A stretch of DNA of 56,276 nucleotides from Affinirhizobium lemnae (GCF_022968395.1 NZ_JALJQZ010000026.1:1-56276); one strand, 5' to 3'. Shown: positions 42,614-53,013, counted from the first letter of the stretch. Notes: a model not told the origin generated them from the letters alone. A program made the numbers and translations.

Positions 42614-43867
42614 ATGCGTATCCAATTATATGCGGTGATCATGAGACACACCTGGCCGGACATTCTCCAGATTACCTTATACAACTGCCCAAAAGCGAAA
42701 TTGCTAATCCGGGACATGCTGGACGAGCTGTTCTTGCCGTGGCCGCATCTCATCGCCGGCATGGCCATCATTGTGTGCGCCGTCTATTCTGTCTGGCTCG
42801 GCGGTGATCGCTTCGCGACAGAAGCAGAAGCAGAAGCGGTAGCGGTAGCAATCATGATCGTGCACATTGCCTTCCGCATCGCAATTCATCGACACTATCT
42901 CAATTCGAGCTACACCGACAGGGAGCATTATTGGACTCGGCTCTTCTTTGTATCCGCTTTGGTCTCCGGCCTTGCCTGGGGCACCTCCCTCTCTCTGCTG
43001 ATTGTCTCGGCGCCGGATCAGGTGAAATACCTGACGTTGACAATCGCCTGCGTCATCATCCAGTCGGCAACCGCGCGTGCATTCATGGCACCTTTGCCCC
43101 TGATCCTGCAGACGCTTGTGCTGGTCATAATGGTGGTGTCTACATCCGCGTGGAATGGAGACTGGGTCGTTGCGCCAGCGGCGGTTCTTTTCATTGCATT
43201 TCAGGCCGGTCATATGCGCAATCTAATAGCAATGCGGTTCCGCGAGTGGCAGGCACAGAAAGACAAGGATCATCTCCTGGCGCAGCTTGCGAAGGCCAAT
43301 GACGATCTTTCCGAAGCGAATGAGGCACTGCGGAAGGCAGCGTTGACGGACGGGCTGACGGGTTTGGCGAACCGCCGCGCTTTTGATCTGCATCTGGAAC
43401 TTTATTGCTCGCCCGATGCAGGCACCTTAGAGCCTGTCTCTTTGATTTTCTTCGATGTAGATCGCTTCAAATCATTCAACGATACGCATGGACACCAGGC
43501 GGGAGATCAATGTCTGGAAATCATCAGTCGCTGCGCAAGAGCCATGCTGACAGACACCCGGCAACTGGCGGCTCGCTACGGCGGTGAAGAATTCGCGCTC
43601 ATCTTGCCAGGAACCAAGGCCAGCGAAGCGCGCAACATAGCTGAAGCTTTGCGCGAATTGGTGTGTCGCATGCCGATACCGGTACATGGTGAAGAAGTAC
43701 ATATCACTATCAGCCTGGGCATCGCGACGACTGAAGTCCAGAACAGGGTAGCCCCACGAACCCTTCTGGCGCGTGCAGATCTCGCTCTCTATCGAGCAAA
43801 GCAGCGAGGCCGAAACCGGGTTGAGGTGATCGAAGCCGCATCCGATGCAGAAACAAACGACGCATAG
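42614..43867 (+). CDS. Membrane-bound diguanylate cyclase (GGDEF)
   Basis: A 417-residue protein with about six N-terminal membrane helices (roughly 45-205), a short coiled linker (LAQLAKANDDLSEANEALRK) and a GGDEF domain. The active site is GGEEF, an active variant, preceded by DGLTGLANRRAFD and FFDVDRFKSFND. The inhibitory RxxD site five residues before GGEEF is missing, so product inhibition through the I-site is not expected. It should make cyclic di-GMP in response to a membrane signal. The start is uncertain: ATGs at 42614, 42641 and 42716 all lack a good ribosome site. Confidence 0.88.
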   Translation: MRIQLYAVIMRHTWPDILQITLYNCPKAKLLIRDMLDELFLPWPHLIAGMAIIVCAVYSVWLGGDRFATEAEAEAVAVAIMIVHIAFRIAIHRHYLNSSYTDREHYWTRLFFVSALVSGLAWGTSLSLLIVSAPDQVKYLTLTIACVIIQSATARAFMAPLPLILQTLVLVIMVVSTSAWNGDWVVAPAAVLFIAFQAGHMRNLIAMRFREWQAQKDKDHLLAQLAKANDDLSEANEALRKAALTDGLTGLANRRAFDLHLELYCSPDAGTLEPVSLIFFDVDRFKSFNDTHGHQAGDQCLEIISRCARAMLTDTRQLAARYGGEEFALILPGTKASEARNIAEALRELVCRMPIPVHGEEVHITISLGIATTEVQNRVAPRTLLARADLALYRAKQRGRNRVEVIEAASDAETNDA

Positions 43868-43977
43868 CAACTTCTAACGGCGACCTGAAATCTGTTCAAA
43901 CACTCTGCGCCCGCCGAAAAATCCGGTAGAAGCAAAAGTCCATGCAGATGAGCTGCCGACTTTCCCTCGGAAGGATA

Positions 43978-44031
43978 CCGACCCCCGCGCCGCCCAAAGG
44001 CACACAAGCGATTCCGGGGGTCGGCATTTTT

Positions 44032-44033
<2 letters not shown>
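43978..44033 (+). terminator. Intrinsic terminator after the diguanylate cyclase gene
   Basis: CCGACCCCC (43978-43986) pairs with GGGGGTCGG (44016-44024) across a 29-base loop and runs into TTTTTTT. It overlaps the end of ilvC by two bases and may also stop that transcript. Confidence 0.75.
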
Positions 44034-45752
<1,719 letters not shown>

Positions 45753-45771
45753 AGCTAGCTCACTCCTTGCA

Positions 45772-45785
45772 GTACCGTACGGTAC
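45772..45785. promoter_or_regulatory. Palindromic TetR operator candidate
   Basis: GTACCGTACGGTAC is a perfect palindrome, with a further CGGTACGG overlap to its right. It starts 20 bases upstream of the TetR start, as expected for self-repression. Confidence 0.65.
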
Positions 45786-45978
45786 GGTTCCGTCGTTTAA
45801 TGTGGTTCCGGCGTGCGGTCAAGAGGGGTAAGCGTCAAGGCTGAGTTTTTTCTGTCTCATCAGCAGCGCCTGAGACTTGCATCGCAATATCAACCGGCAG
45901 TCATGTGGCCGAATACAAATAATGCGGCTGCCGAACTTATTGTATCCTGGCGGACGAATCCAAACGGAGGCATTCGAG

Positions 45979-46344
45979 ATGAGACGCACACTTCTTGCGA
46001 TCGCGGCATTCATTGCGATTAACACGGCGGCACAGGCCGCAGAAAATCGCTGTGGCTGGATCGTTAATCCAACTCCTGGCAATTACTGGCTGGACGACAA
46101 GGAAGGATCCTGGACGATCATGACGCAAGGCTCTGATGTCGAGGCAAAGGGCGCCGAGAAAATGCCGGATTTCTCCGCCGGACAGTTCGTCCGCACCAAC
46201 GGCTACTACGGTTACGCCTGCACCTGCATGTCGGTGGATGTTGACCGGTCCGAAAAGCGCATCACGCAGATTTTCTCGGTCAAGCAGCTTACCTTGGCAA
46301 AATGTAAGGGCGACAAATCACTGCCGAAACCAAAGGTCGAGTAA
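45979..46344 (+). CDS. DUF4087 family secreted protein
   Basis: A 121-residue precursor. The signal peptide ends NTAAQA, followed by the DUF4087 core RCGWIVNPTPGNYWLDD and GSWTIMTQG. Two Cys in YACTCMSV and one in the C-terminal region may form a disulfide in the periplasm. The function is unknown. The ATG at 45979 has GGAGG eight bases ahead; the frame to 45877 is not needed. Its stop codon abuts the stop of the convergent HxlR gene with no gap. Confidence 0.82.
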   Translation: MRRTLLAIAAFIAINTAAQAAENRCGWIVNPTPGNYWLDDKEGSWTIMTQGSDVEAKGAEKMPDFSAGQFVRTNGYYGYACTCMSVDVDRSEKRITQIFSVKQLTLAKCKGDKSLPKPKVE

Positions 46345-46755
46345 TCAGACACCATCCTCTGTACTATCAAAACGGGCGCGCGCTTTCCGCACTTCTCCGT
46401 GATGGCGCTCTGCCCAAATCAACACTTGAGAAAGCGCATTGAACAGGGAATGGCCAAGCTGCGTGAGGCTGTATTCAACGCTTGGCGGCTTTGTGGGAAA
46501 AACGGTACGGTCGATGTAGCCATCACGCTGCAGTTCCCGGAGTGTCTGCGTCAACATACGCTGCGAAATGTCGGGCACCAGACGGCGCAAGGCTCCAAAC
46601 CTATAGGGTCTCTCCGACAAAGCGTGCAAGATCAGAATGGACCATTTTCCGCTGATCTGGCTCATCACATCACGGATGGGGCAATTGCTCGCATCCCATG
46701 CCACGTTTTTGCCCGTCAGCAAACTAATCCCAAATCCGGTAACCCGCTGGTCCAC
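46345..46755 (-). CDS. HxlR-family (redox-type) transcriptional regulator
   Basis: A 136-residue winged-helix regulator: [40 protein letters not shown] and the wing [15 protein letters not shown]. Cys25, just before the first helix, is at the place of the single redox Cys of YodB and QorR. QorR represses a divergent quinone reductase gene, and this gene is divergent from a QorB-like gene at 46903, so the same role is likely. The GTG at 46755 is chosen because AAAGGGA precedes it by six bases; an ATG at 46815 would extend it by 20 residues. Confidence 0.88.
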   Translation of the reverse strand: MDQRVTGFGISLLTGKNVAWDASNCPIRDVMSQISGKWSILILHALSERPYRFGALRRLVPDISQRMLTQTLRELQRDGYIDRTVFPTKPPSVEYSLTQLGHSLFNALSQVLIWAERHHGEVRKARARFDSTEDGV

Positions 46756-46859
46756 TATGGTTCCCTTTCTGTAACCTAGTCCCGAGAAACTGCCTTCTTT
46801 ACAGCAGCCGGTCAATTCCTATTCTGTTGTAACTCTCGAAAAGAGACCAGAAAGTTTCT

Positions 46860-46882
46860 ACTTGCCGATCGACCTGGCAAGT
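46860..46882. promoter_or_regulatory. 7-bp dyad upstream of the QorB-like gene
   Basis: ACTTGCC, nine bases, GGCAAGT, ending 20 bases before the ATG at 46903. It is the best candidate operator for the divergent HxlR regulator. Confidence 0.5.
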
Positions 46883-46902
46883 CTCTAATGGAAGGAATTG
46901 AA

Positions 46903-47784
46903 ATGACGAAAGTTCTTGTAACAGGTGCTTCAGGTCAGCTTGGCTTGGCTGTCGTTGCCGAATTGCTAGCTCAAGGCAAGATTCCGACCTCTGACATTGT
47001 TGCCGCAAGCCGCAACGTTGACAAACTCGCAGATCTGGCAGCGAAAGGCGTGGAAACGCGACGCGCAGATTTCAATGATATCGCCAGCCTGGACGAAGCG
47101 TTCAAGGGGATCAACCGTCTGCTGATTATCTCAAGCGATGAATTGGCTCAACCCGGCAAGCGGCTGGAGCAGCATAAGGCCGCAGTGGCTGCGGCGCAAA
47201 AGGCTGGCGTGAAGCACGTAGTGTATACGTCGATGCCGAATCCAGACAAGTCAGTCATCAGCTTCGCTCCAGACCATTTGGGAACGGAAGAAGCGATTAA
47301 GGCGAGTGGACTTCGCTATACAATCCTACGCAATTCCTGGTACATTGAAAATTACCTCATGAACCTCCCGCAGAACCTTGCGGTCGGCACGTGGTATACA
47401 TCACAGGCTGGCGGAAAGGTGCCGAACATTTCGCGTGCGGACTGCGCTGCCGCGGCTGCAGCAGCCTTGGCCACACCATCCGAAGCAAGTGTTATCTTCA
47501 CCCTCACCGGTCCGGAATGCGTGACAGCGGAAGACGTTGCTAAGATCGTCTCGGATCTGACCGGAAAGCCGTTGAACGTTGTGCAAATCAACGATGAGCA
47601 ATTGGCCGAAGGCGCGCGTAGCGCGGGTTTGCCGGAATTTGTGGTTCAGTTGATTGTGACCGCCGACGCCAACATTCGGGCAGGCAATTTTGATCTGCTC
47701 ACCGACGATTTCGAAAGGCTCACCGGCCGCAAAGCGCAGACGGTTGCTGATTTCTTTCAGCAAAACAAGGCAGCTTTGGGCTAA
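46903..47784 (+). CDS. NAD(P)H:quinone oxidoreductase, QorB/NmrA-like SDR
   Basis: A 293-residue atypical short-chain dehydrogenase. The nucleotide loop VTGASGQLG is at the N-terminus, and the NmrA/QorB pattern follows (RLLIISSDEL, VKHVVYTSMPNPD, YTILRNSWYIENY). E. coli QorB (YtfG) reduces quinones with NADPH and is paired with an HxlR gene (YtfH), as here. It should act in quinone or electrophile detoxification. GGAAGGA stands before the ATG at 46903. A terminator pair follows before pdxJ. Confidence 0.9.
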   Translation: MTKVLVTGASGQLGLAVVAELLAQGKIPTSDIVAASRNVDKLADLAAKGVETRRADFNDIASLDEAFKGINRLLIISSDELAQPGKRLEQHKAAVAAAQKAGVKHVVYTSMPNPDKSVISFAPDHLGTEEAIKASGLRYTILRNSWYIENYLMNLPQNLAVGTWYTSQAGGKVPNISRADCAAAAAAALATPSEASVIFTLTGPECVTAEDVAKIVSDLTGKPLNVVQINDEQLAEGARSAGLPEFVVQLIVTADANIRAGNFDLLTDDFERLTGRKAQTVADFFQQNKAALG

Positions 47785-47835
47785 CCACATAAGGTTAGCC
47801 TTGAAGTCGGCGGCGGGTGCCCACCCCGTCGCCGA
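47779..47835. terminator. Two adjacent hairpins between convergent qorB-like gene and pdxJ
   Basis: GGCTAACC-acataa-GGTTAGCC (47779-47800, holding the stop codon) is followed by a GC-rich stem TCGGCG...CGCCGA (47807-47835) that can pair over about 11 bases. There is only a short T run, so it works probably as a bidirectional stop. Confidence 0.6.
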
Positions 47836-47853
47836 TTTGCGTTCAACGGACGC

Positions 47854-48606
47854 TCAGATAGTTTCGCCACATGCGCGCCGGAAGCGCCTGACCGTCTCGG
47901 CCATTCCGTATACCAACGCATCCGCCGTTAACCCATGGCCAATTGAAACCTCCGCAAGACGCGGAATCCTACGCATCAGCGCTGGCAAGTTTTCCACAGT
48001 CAGGTCATGCCCCGCATTGACGCCAAGACCCTCTGCAAAAGCGGCATCGGCGGTCAGACCCAGCAGCTCAAGCTGGCGCTCGCCTTCCCGGGGGTTGTCG
48101 AAGCAGCCGCCGTAGGGACCGGTGTAAAGCTCGATCCGATCCGCACCGGTTGCTTTCGCTAGCTTAACGGCGTCCACGTCACCGTCCCCGTCGGCGAAAA
48201 CAGAGACCCGCATGCCGCCCGCCTTGAGCCGCTCGATGACCAGCTTCAGCATCTCGCCTTGGGTCCTAAAATCGAACCCATGATCGGACGTCGCCTGGGT
48301 GGGATCATCCGGAACAAGTGTTACCTGCTCCGGTTGAACTTTCTCGCACAATTGAAGGAAATCCTCGCTGGGATATCCTTCGATATTGAATTCCGCTTTT
48401 GGAAATTCATCGTCGATCAAGGCCCGCAGGACCGGCAAATCGTTGAAGCGAATATGTCTCTGATCCGGTCTGGGATGCACCGTCAACCCATAAGCACCAG
48501 CCTGCAGGGCAAGCCTTCCCAGATGCCTGACGCTAGGCCAAGGCAAATCACGACGATTGCGGAGCGTGGCGACGGCATTGAGATTGACGGAAAGCTTCGC
48601 GGGCAT
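47854..48606 (-). CDS. pdxJ: Pyridoxine 5'-phosphate synthase
   Basis: A 250-residue TIM-barrel enzyme. It starts [18 protein letters not shown], and has [12 protein letters not shown], the catalytic Glu region (FNIEGYPS), QVTLVPD and the late [11 protein letters not shown]. It condenses 1-deoxyxylulose-5-phosphate with 3-amino-2-oxopropyl phosphate to make vitamin B6. The ATG at 48606 is favoured over 48612 because AAGGA then lies seven bases away. The large dyad at 48698 is about 90 bases upstream of the start and could also serve this gene. Confidence 0.96.
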   Translation of the reverse strand: MPAKLSVNLNAVATLRNRRDLPWPSVRHLGRLALQAGAYGLTVHPRPDQRHIRFNDLPVLRALIDDEFPKAEFNIEGYPSEDFLQLCEKVQPEQVTLVPDDPTQATSDHGFDFRTQGEMLKLVIERLKAGGMRVSVFADGDGDVDAVKLAKATGADRIELYTGPYGGCFDNPREGERQLELLGLTADAAFAEGLGVNAGHDLTVENLPALMRRIPRLAEVSIGHGLTADALVYGMAETVRRFRRACGETI

Positions 48607-48697
48607 TGTCATATCCTTGCGGTAAGTGCGGTTTTTTAGCCCAAACCTCCAATGATCCGCAATGGCGAACAGACCGTGGCATATGCTAAAAACTCAA

Positions 48698-48727
48698 CAA
48701 TCTATCATTTCTTGTGATGATAGATTG
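48698..48727. promoter_or_regulatory. 10-bp perfect dyad between pdxJ and the MerR-LuxR gene
   Basis: CAATCTATCA, ten bases, TGATAGATTG. It lies 92-121 bases upstream of pdxJ and 123-152 upstream of the regulator gene; a shared operator is possible. Confidence 0.6.
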
Positions 48728-48803
48728 GTAGTATCGCATTTCAGCGAAGATGCTAAGTTGTAATCATAGTAACAGTATAGTGGGTACAAGGAGTATTTTT
48801 TAT

Positions 48804-48829
48804 AATTATCTCGCAACTGCGAGATAATT
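48804..48829 (+). promoter_or_regulatory. 11-bp perfect dyad just before the MerR-LuxR ribosome site
   Basis: AATTATCTCGC, AACT loop, GCGAGATAATT. It ends seven bases before the AGGAGG of the gene at 48850. It could be an autoregulatory operator or a translation-blocking hairpin. Confidence 0.65.
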
Positions 48830-48849
48830 CGCATGAGGAGGCAGAATTC

Positions 48850-49530
48850 GTGCGAAATACTATATTAGATACACGAGTAGGAACAGCATCAACGGGAGGG
48901 AATAGCGGCTACGACTTTCTACCGACGATGACCGACGTGTTGATCACGGCAGATGCACCATTGGCGATCGCCGAAATGGCAGATCTTTTTGGCGTGACGC
49001 ATAGAACCCTGCATTTTTATGAAGAGAAAGGTTTGATAGCCCCGCACAGACTCGGCGCCATGCGCGTCTATGGGGTGGATTGTATAAGGCGGATGTCAAT
49101 TATTTCTGCTTGCCGCGAAATGGGACTGTCGCTGGCATCGATTCAGGATCTCATGTTGCAGATCGCCGATGCGCAGACCCAGCAGGAAGCGGATCTCCTG
49201 TTCAAGACGGCTCTTGAAACGCGAAAACGCGAACTGGCAAGCGAACTATCCACCCTCCACCGACAACTCCAGCAGATCAGGACATTTACGGAGGGTGTTA
49301 GCCACGGAATACCCCGCAAGGATGAATGCCTGCCGACCCTGGCCGATCAGGAGCGAGATTGCCTTCTATTGCTTACGGAAGGATACAAGGGCGCTCCGCT
49401 AGCCGAACGTCTTGGGATATCTAACGCCCAACTGAGCGATCTGGAGGAGCAACTCATAACAAGGCTTGGAGTCGCCAACCGGTATCAGGCGGCAGCGAAA
49501 GCCTTGATACTCGGCATCCTAACCCATTGA
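48850..49530 (+). CDS. MerR-type regulator with C-terminal LuxR-like helix-turn-helix
   Basis: A 226-residue protein with two different DNA-binding modules. Residues about 38-105 are MerR-like (LAIAEMADLFGVTHRTLHFY, EEKGLIAPHRLGAMRVYG), then a coiled coil (about 120-150). Residues about 166-223 resemble a LuxR/GerE domain (LADQERDCLLLLTEGYKGAP, LAERLGIS, then RLGVANRYQAAAKALILGIL). The first part lacks the usual metal-binding Cys. The start is GTG at 48850 with a perfect AGGAGG seven bases ahead. Two large dyads precede it. The signal and targets are unknown. The LuxR-like likeness is by eye. Confidence 0.8.
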   Translation: MRNTILDTRVGTASTGGNSGYDFLPTMTDVLITADAPLAIAEMADLFGVTHRTLHFYEEKGLIAPHRLGAMRVYGVDCIRRMSIISACREMGLSLASIQDLMLQIADAQTQQEADLLFKTALETRKRELASELSTLHRQLQQIRTFTEGVSHGIPRKDECLPTLADQERDCLLLLTEGYKGAPLAERLGISNAQLSDLEEQLITRLGVANRYQAAAKALILGILTH

Positions 49531-49634
49531 GGAAAGACATCCGATGATATCTCTAGAGTATTTCGAACATGTAACGTGACGAATCCGAAGCGTAAGTGTA
49601 CCGATGGAACCAGTTTCAAGCGGGGGCTATACGC

Positions 49635-50139
49635 ATGGCTTATTTTGTTTCGCGATAGGCAACGCAATTCATAACAGGGCTCTTCCTGCTTCATTGCCTT
49701 CCAGCATCGCCCTTTCTTCCATTGGGGTCCGGGCGATTTCCACGGCATCCAGAAATAGCTTAGCATGGTAATGATTGCGCCGTTTGTTCTGCAACTGTGG
49801 AAAAACTGGTGACCGACGAGCTTTTTTCAAACGCGCACCCATGTCGATGCATTGGGCGTTTCCGTGCCTGCCTGCATCCCGTTCCTTTTACCTATAGGCT
49901 CAGCAAGCGGCGAAGCGGGTGGCAACCCGATTGACGGCATCGTCAGGTTGTTGAGCAGCGCCAAGCCTACACACATTTCTGCCCTGGCTGGCAAGCCCGA
50001 AGAGGAAATGATTGCGAGGCTCAAACAGGCAGGCTTTACAGCCGCAGCACCAGACCTGCAGCTATCGACGATTGCGCAGCAATCGGGCAAGGGTAACCGT
50101 GCTCTGGTGTCAACGCTCTCAAAAATGGAGTCCAAGTAA
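49635..50139 (+). pseudogene. Decayed DUF4405-like membrane protein gene
   Basis: Read in pieces, this stretch gives parts of a DUF4405-type cytochrome-b-like protein. One frame has QFITGLFLLHC near 49659-49691; another has DFHGIQK, TAG, LSMVMIAPFVLQLWKNW, TGA, then PTSFFQTRTHVDALGVSVPA and a helical C-terminal domain to the stop at 50139. There are thus at least two in-frame stops (49756 and 49810) and a frame change. The last 95 codons from TTG 49852 stay open but lack a good start. I judge it a pseudogene; sequencing error cannot be excluded. Confidence 0.6.
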
Positions 50140-50151
50140 GTCCTTCAGTCA

Positions 50152-50180
50152 ATCGTCCACTGAAGAATTCAGCGGACGAT
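50152..50180. terminator. Long hairpin at the 3' end of the helicase gene
   Basis: ATCGTCC-A-CTGAA, loop GAA, TTCAG-C-GGACGAT: 12 pairs with one mismatch. It covers the helicase stop codon (50169-50171) and has no T run. Confidence 0.45.
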
Positions 50181-51293
50181 CGTGATCGTTTCAGCGGCGC
50201 GCGTAATGGCCGTATAGAGCCAACGCTCGCGCGTGTCTCGGAATGCCCAGCTTTCATCGAACAAGACGACGTTGTTCCATTGAGAACCCTGCGCTTTGTG
50301 CACAGTCAAAGCATAGCCGAAATCAAAATCATCGTACCGCTTCTTGGTGTTCCAGGGGATTTCCCCTTCCTCTTCGAATGCCTGCTTAAGCAGTTTGATC
50401 TTGGCGGCACCGCGATCCATATCGTCATCTTCCGGGCGGATCATGAAGTTGATGCCGGGCTTCACCGTCTCGCGCGACGAGCTCATCACCTGCCACAGGG
50501 AGCCGTTCAGCAAACCTTTGGCCGGATCATTGCGCAGGCACACGAGCTTGTCACCAGACTGCGGATAGGGAAGATTGAACCCCTTCAACTCGCGAAGGCG
50601 TTGGTTATAGCGACGCCGCGTCTTGTTCGTACCCACCAGTACCTGGTCGGCCTCCAGCACCAGTGACTGATTGACATCGTGACGGGAAATGACCCGCGCT
50701 TTGCCGTAATCCCCGTGCATGATCTCGCGGCCTTCGCGCACCTGCATGGCAAGCTGAATGATCGGGTTATCGCGCGCCTGCCGATGAATATCCGTCAGCA
50801 GATAATCCGGTTCCTGTTCCGTGAAGAAACCGCCACCCGTTACCGGCGGCAACTGGCCGGGATCCCCCAGAACAAGAATCGGTGTTCCGAAACTCATCAG
50901 ATCGCGACCGAGTTGATCATCCACCATTGAACATTCGTCGATGATGATAAGCGCCGCCTTGGCTAGCGGACTTTGGCGATTGATGGAAAACATGGGCGCG
51001 ATCGAGGTCTTGCCCGTCTCCTCGTCCTCGACGGCCTCTTCCCCTCGCGGTCGATAGATCAACGAGTGGATCGTCCTGGCATTCGAAGCACCCCGGGAGC
51101 GCAGAACCTGCGCTGCCTTGCCCGTGAAGGCCGCAAACAGCACTTCGCCATCCACGTTTTCAGCGAAGTGCTTGGCAAGCGTCGTCTTGCCTGTTCCGGC
51201 GTAACCGAACAGACGAAAGACCTGGCTATGGCCTTCTTTCAACCATTTGGAGACCGCCTTGAGGGCCTCGTCTTGCTGAGGTGCGAATTGCAT
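50169..51293 (-). CDS. RecD-like superfamily 1B DNA helicase
   Basis: A 374-residue compact helicase. Motif I (Walker A) is GYAGTGKTT at residues 30-38, motif II is IIIDECSMVDD, motif III is GDPGQLPPV, and motifs V/VI are TVHKAQGSQWNNVVL and YTAITRA. It lacks the long N-terminal region of RecD2, so it is a minimal 5'-3' helicase of the AAA_30/UvrD_C_2 kind seen stand-alone in alphaproteobacteria. It may act in repair or recombination; no RecBC genes are near. Start ATG at 51293 with GAGAGG just before it. Confidence 0.9.
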   Translation of the reverse strand: MQFAPQQDEALKAVSKWLKEGHSQVFRLFGYAGTGKTTLAKHFAENVDGEVLFAAFTGKAAQVLRSRGASNARTIHSLIYRPRGEEAVEDEETGKTSIAPMFSINRQSPLAKAALIIIDECSMVDDQLGRDLMSFGTPILVLGDPGQLPPVTGGGFFTEQEPDYLLTDIHRQARDNPIIQLAMQVREGREIMHGDYGKARVISRHDVNQSLVLEADQVLVGTNKTRRRYNQRLRELKGFNLPYPQSGDKLVCLRNDPAKGLLNGSLWQVMSSSRETVKPGINFMIRPEDDDMDRGAAKIKLLKQAFEEEGEIPWNTKKRYDDFDFGYALTVHKAQGSQWNNVVLFDESWAFRDTRERWLYTAITRAAETITIVR

Positions 51294-51348
51294 GCCTCTC
51301 TTTCCGGGATTCGGAACAGAATAGCAACCTCAATTCCTCATGAAGCGG

Positions 51349-51744
51349 CTACTGCCCCCGCATCGGATCACTCGCCAGTTCGATGGGTTTGCCATGTGGG
51401 GTGGCTTCGGCCGCTCTTTGCCAACTCTGCTGAAGCGCAAGCAGCGTCGCCGAAGACGCAACATTCTTCTCGGACAGCAGATGACAGAGCGCGGCAAGCC
51501 AGGCCTCGAAGTATTCCGATCCGTCGGCTGCGCGACCCGGACGATGAACCTCACGCGACAGGCTGTCAGCCCATTCCTGCCAGCTGAACACACCCTTCTG
51601 ATGAAGGTGAACGGTCATGGCAAAGGCCTGCGCCTGCCAGGGCTCTGAAAACACCGGGTCGCCTTCGCGCGACCGCGGCAGGCTAATCGACTGCGTCAGC
51701 GGGCTTTGGGTTTCATACAGGCTCAAGATAGCTCTCCCAGGCAT
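51349..51744 (-). CDS. Nitrile hydratase accessory protein (cobalt activator type)
   Basis: A 131-residue protein similar to the NHase beta-like activator (P14K/NhlE type): EPWQAQAFAMTVHLHQKGVF, then SWQEWADSLS. It forms a complex with the alpha subunit to insert cobalt and help cysteine oxidation. The ATG at 51744 overlaps nthB by 32 bases. A TTG at 51726 with GGGAG seven bases ahead is a possible shorter start. It is the last gene of the nthA-nthB-accessory operon. Confidence 0.87.
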   Translation of the reverse strand: MPGRAILSLYETQSPLTQSISLPRSREGDPVFSEPWQAQAFAMTVHLHQKGVFSWQEWADSLSREVHRPGRAADGSEYFEAWLAALCHLLSEKNVASSATLLALQQSWQRAAEATPHGKPIELASDPMRGQ

Positions 51745-52372
51745 CGACCGAAACCGTCAGGCCGGGTTCTGAACCCATGCCCCAGATCTCCTGCCCATCG
51801 AAGACGACGGTATATACCCATTGCGGGTTCTCGCCCTTTCCGTGAGCATTGTCATCGGGAAATACGAAAGATCCCTGCACCGCCTCAACAATGCCGACCT
51901 TGTCTCGGGCATAGCGCGGCAGGCGCGTGTGATGGGCAGGATGCTCATTGATGGTTCGAACCCGCTGGCCGACTGAGAACAGCGGAGCGCTTTCAACCGG
52001 CCTGTCGCAAGGACCACCCTTGGCCAGCACCGCGGCAACCTTGTCGGCGGTCAAGATACGTTTGGGTTGCGCCGCCTGCATTCTCGCATGGCCCTCCGCG
52101 ACCTCGGATCTACTCGCGAAATCATGCCGTTCAAGCAGCACTTCCAGCGCCCGGATCCAGATTTCGTAGTAGCTGGCAGAAAGATAGTTCGCGGGGTGAA
52201 TGCATTCGCGCGCGTGGCGGCTCTCATCAATGGACCACGCGCCAAAAGCACCACAGGACAGCGTGATCCCCAGAGCCCGCTTCTCCCATTCCGCATGAAA
52301 ATACGGCTCATTGGCTTCAGGCGAGACTGGGCCGAACCCCATCTGGCCACCAAGATCGTGAGGGCCGTTCAT
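51713..52372 (-). CDS. nthB: Nitrile hydratase beta subunit
   Basis: A 219-residue subunit starting [19 protein letters not shown], the family hallmark, with a helical N-terminal half and an SH3-like C-terminal half ([20 protein letters not shown], then [12 protein letters not shown]). The two conserved Arg residues that hydrogen-bond the oxidised cysteines fall in the expected region. Its start overlaps the nthA stop (ATGA), so the subunits are made together. Confidence 0.95.
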   Translation of the reverse strand: MNGPHDLGGQMGFGPVSPEANEPYFHAEWEKRALGITLSCGAFGAWSIDESRHARECIHPANYLSASYYEIWIRALEVLLERHDFASRSEVAEGHARMQAAQPKRILTADKVAAVLAKGGPCDRPVESAPLFSVGQRVRTINEHPAHHTRLPRYARDKVGIVEAVQGSFVFPDDNAHGKGENPQWVYTVVFDGQEIWGMGSEPGLTVSVDAWESYLEPV

Positions 52373-53013
52373 TTCTGCCTCGCGGAGGGTGAAAGGGCCA
52401 ATCCCGTTCCAATCATGGAATCGCGCGTCACGAGGTGCATGAGTTGTTCGACATCCATGTCGTCCGTGCCCTCTGGACGTTGTGGGATCACCAGATAGCG
52501 AAGTTCGGCAGTGGAATCCCAGACCCGGATTTTCGTCGTCTCAGGAAGCACGACATCGAACTCCGCAAGCACGCCGCGTGGGTCCATCACGGCACGAGAC
52601 CGATAGGCCGGCGCCTTGTACCAGACCGGCGGCAGGCCGAGGACCGACCACGGGTAACAGGAACACAGAGTGCAGACGACAAGGTTATGCGTATCGCCGG
52701 TGTTGAAGACGGCACGCATGTGCTCGCCCTGTCGTCCCGTGAAGCCAAGGCTTGCAATCGCCGCCGTCGCATCGCGCTTCAACCAGTCTGCGAAGTCTGC
52801 GTCCACCCAGGCGCGGGCTACCACATGCGCACCATTACGTGGTCCGACCTTCGTCTCGTAGGTCTCGACGATGGCGTCGATTGCAGCGGGATCGATCAGC
52901 CCCTTCTGCGTTAGCACGGTCTCGAGAGCCCGGACGCGAGCCTCCATGTCGGAGTAGTGGTTGTCATGGTGATGATGGCCGTCGTGATGATCGTCTCGAT
53001 TATCTGTCGTCAC
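52369..53013 (-). CDS. nthA: Nitrile hydratase alpha subunit, cobalt type
   Basis: A 214-residue subunit holding the metal site [10 protein letters not shown] (Cys114, Cys117, Cys119). Thr at the second position marks the cobalt type; iron enzymes have Ser. It hydrates nitriles to amides. The N-terminus is a His/Asp-rich run ([16 protein letters not shown]), which may bind metal. The GTG at 53013 is chosen for its GGGGG site; an upstream ATG at 53157 would add unrelated sequence. No amidase or aldoxime dehydratase gene follows, so the amide is handled elsewhere. Confidence 0.95.
   Translation of the reverse strand: MTTDNRDDHHDGHHHHDNHYSDMEARVRALETVLTQKGLIDPAAIDAIVETYETKVGPRNGAHVVARAWVDADFADWLKRDATAAIASLGFTGRQGEHMRAVFNTGDTHNLVVCTLCSCYPWSVLGLPPVWYKAPAYRSRAVMDPRGVLAEFDVVLPETTKIRVWDSTAELRYLVIPQRPEGTDDMDVEQLMHLVTRDSMIGTGLALSPSARQK

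Noticed and set aside
49485..49766. 93-codon minus-strand frame after the MerR-LuxR gene
   Set aside because: It runs antisense into the regulator gene and the decayed DUF4405 region; no start site or domain.
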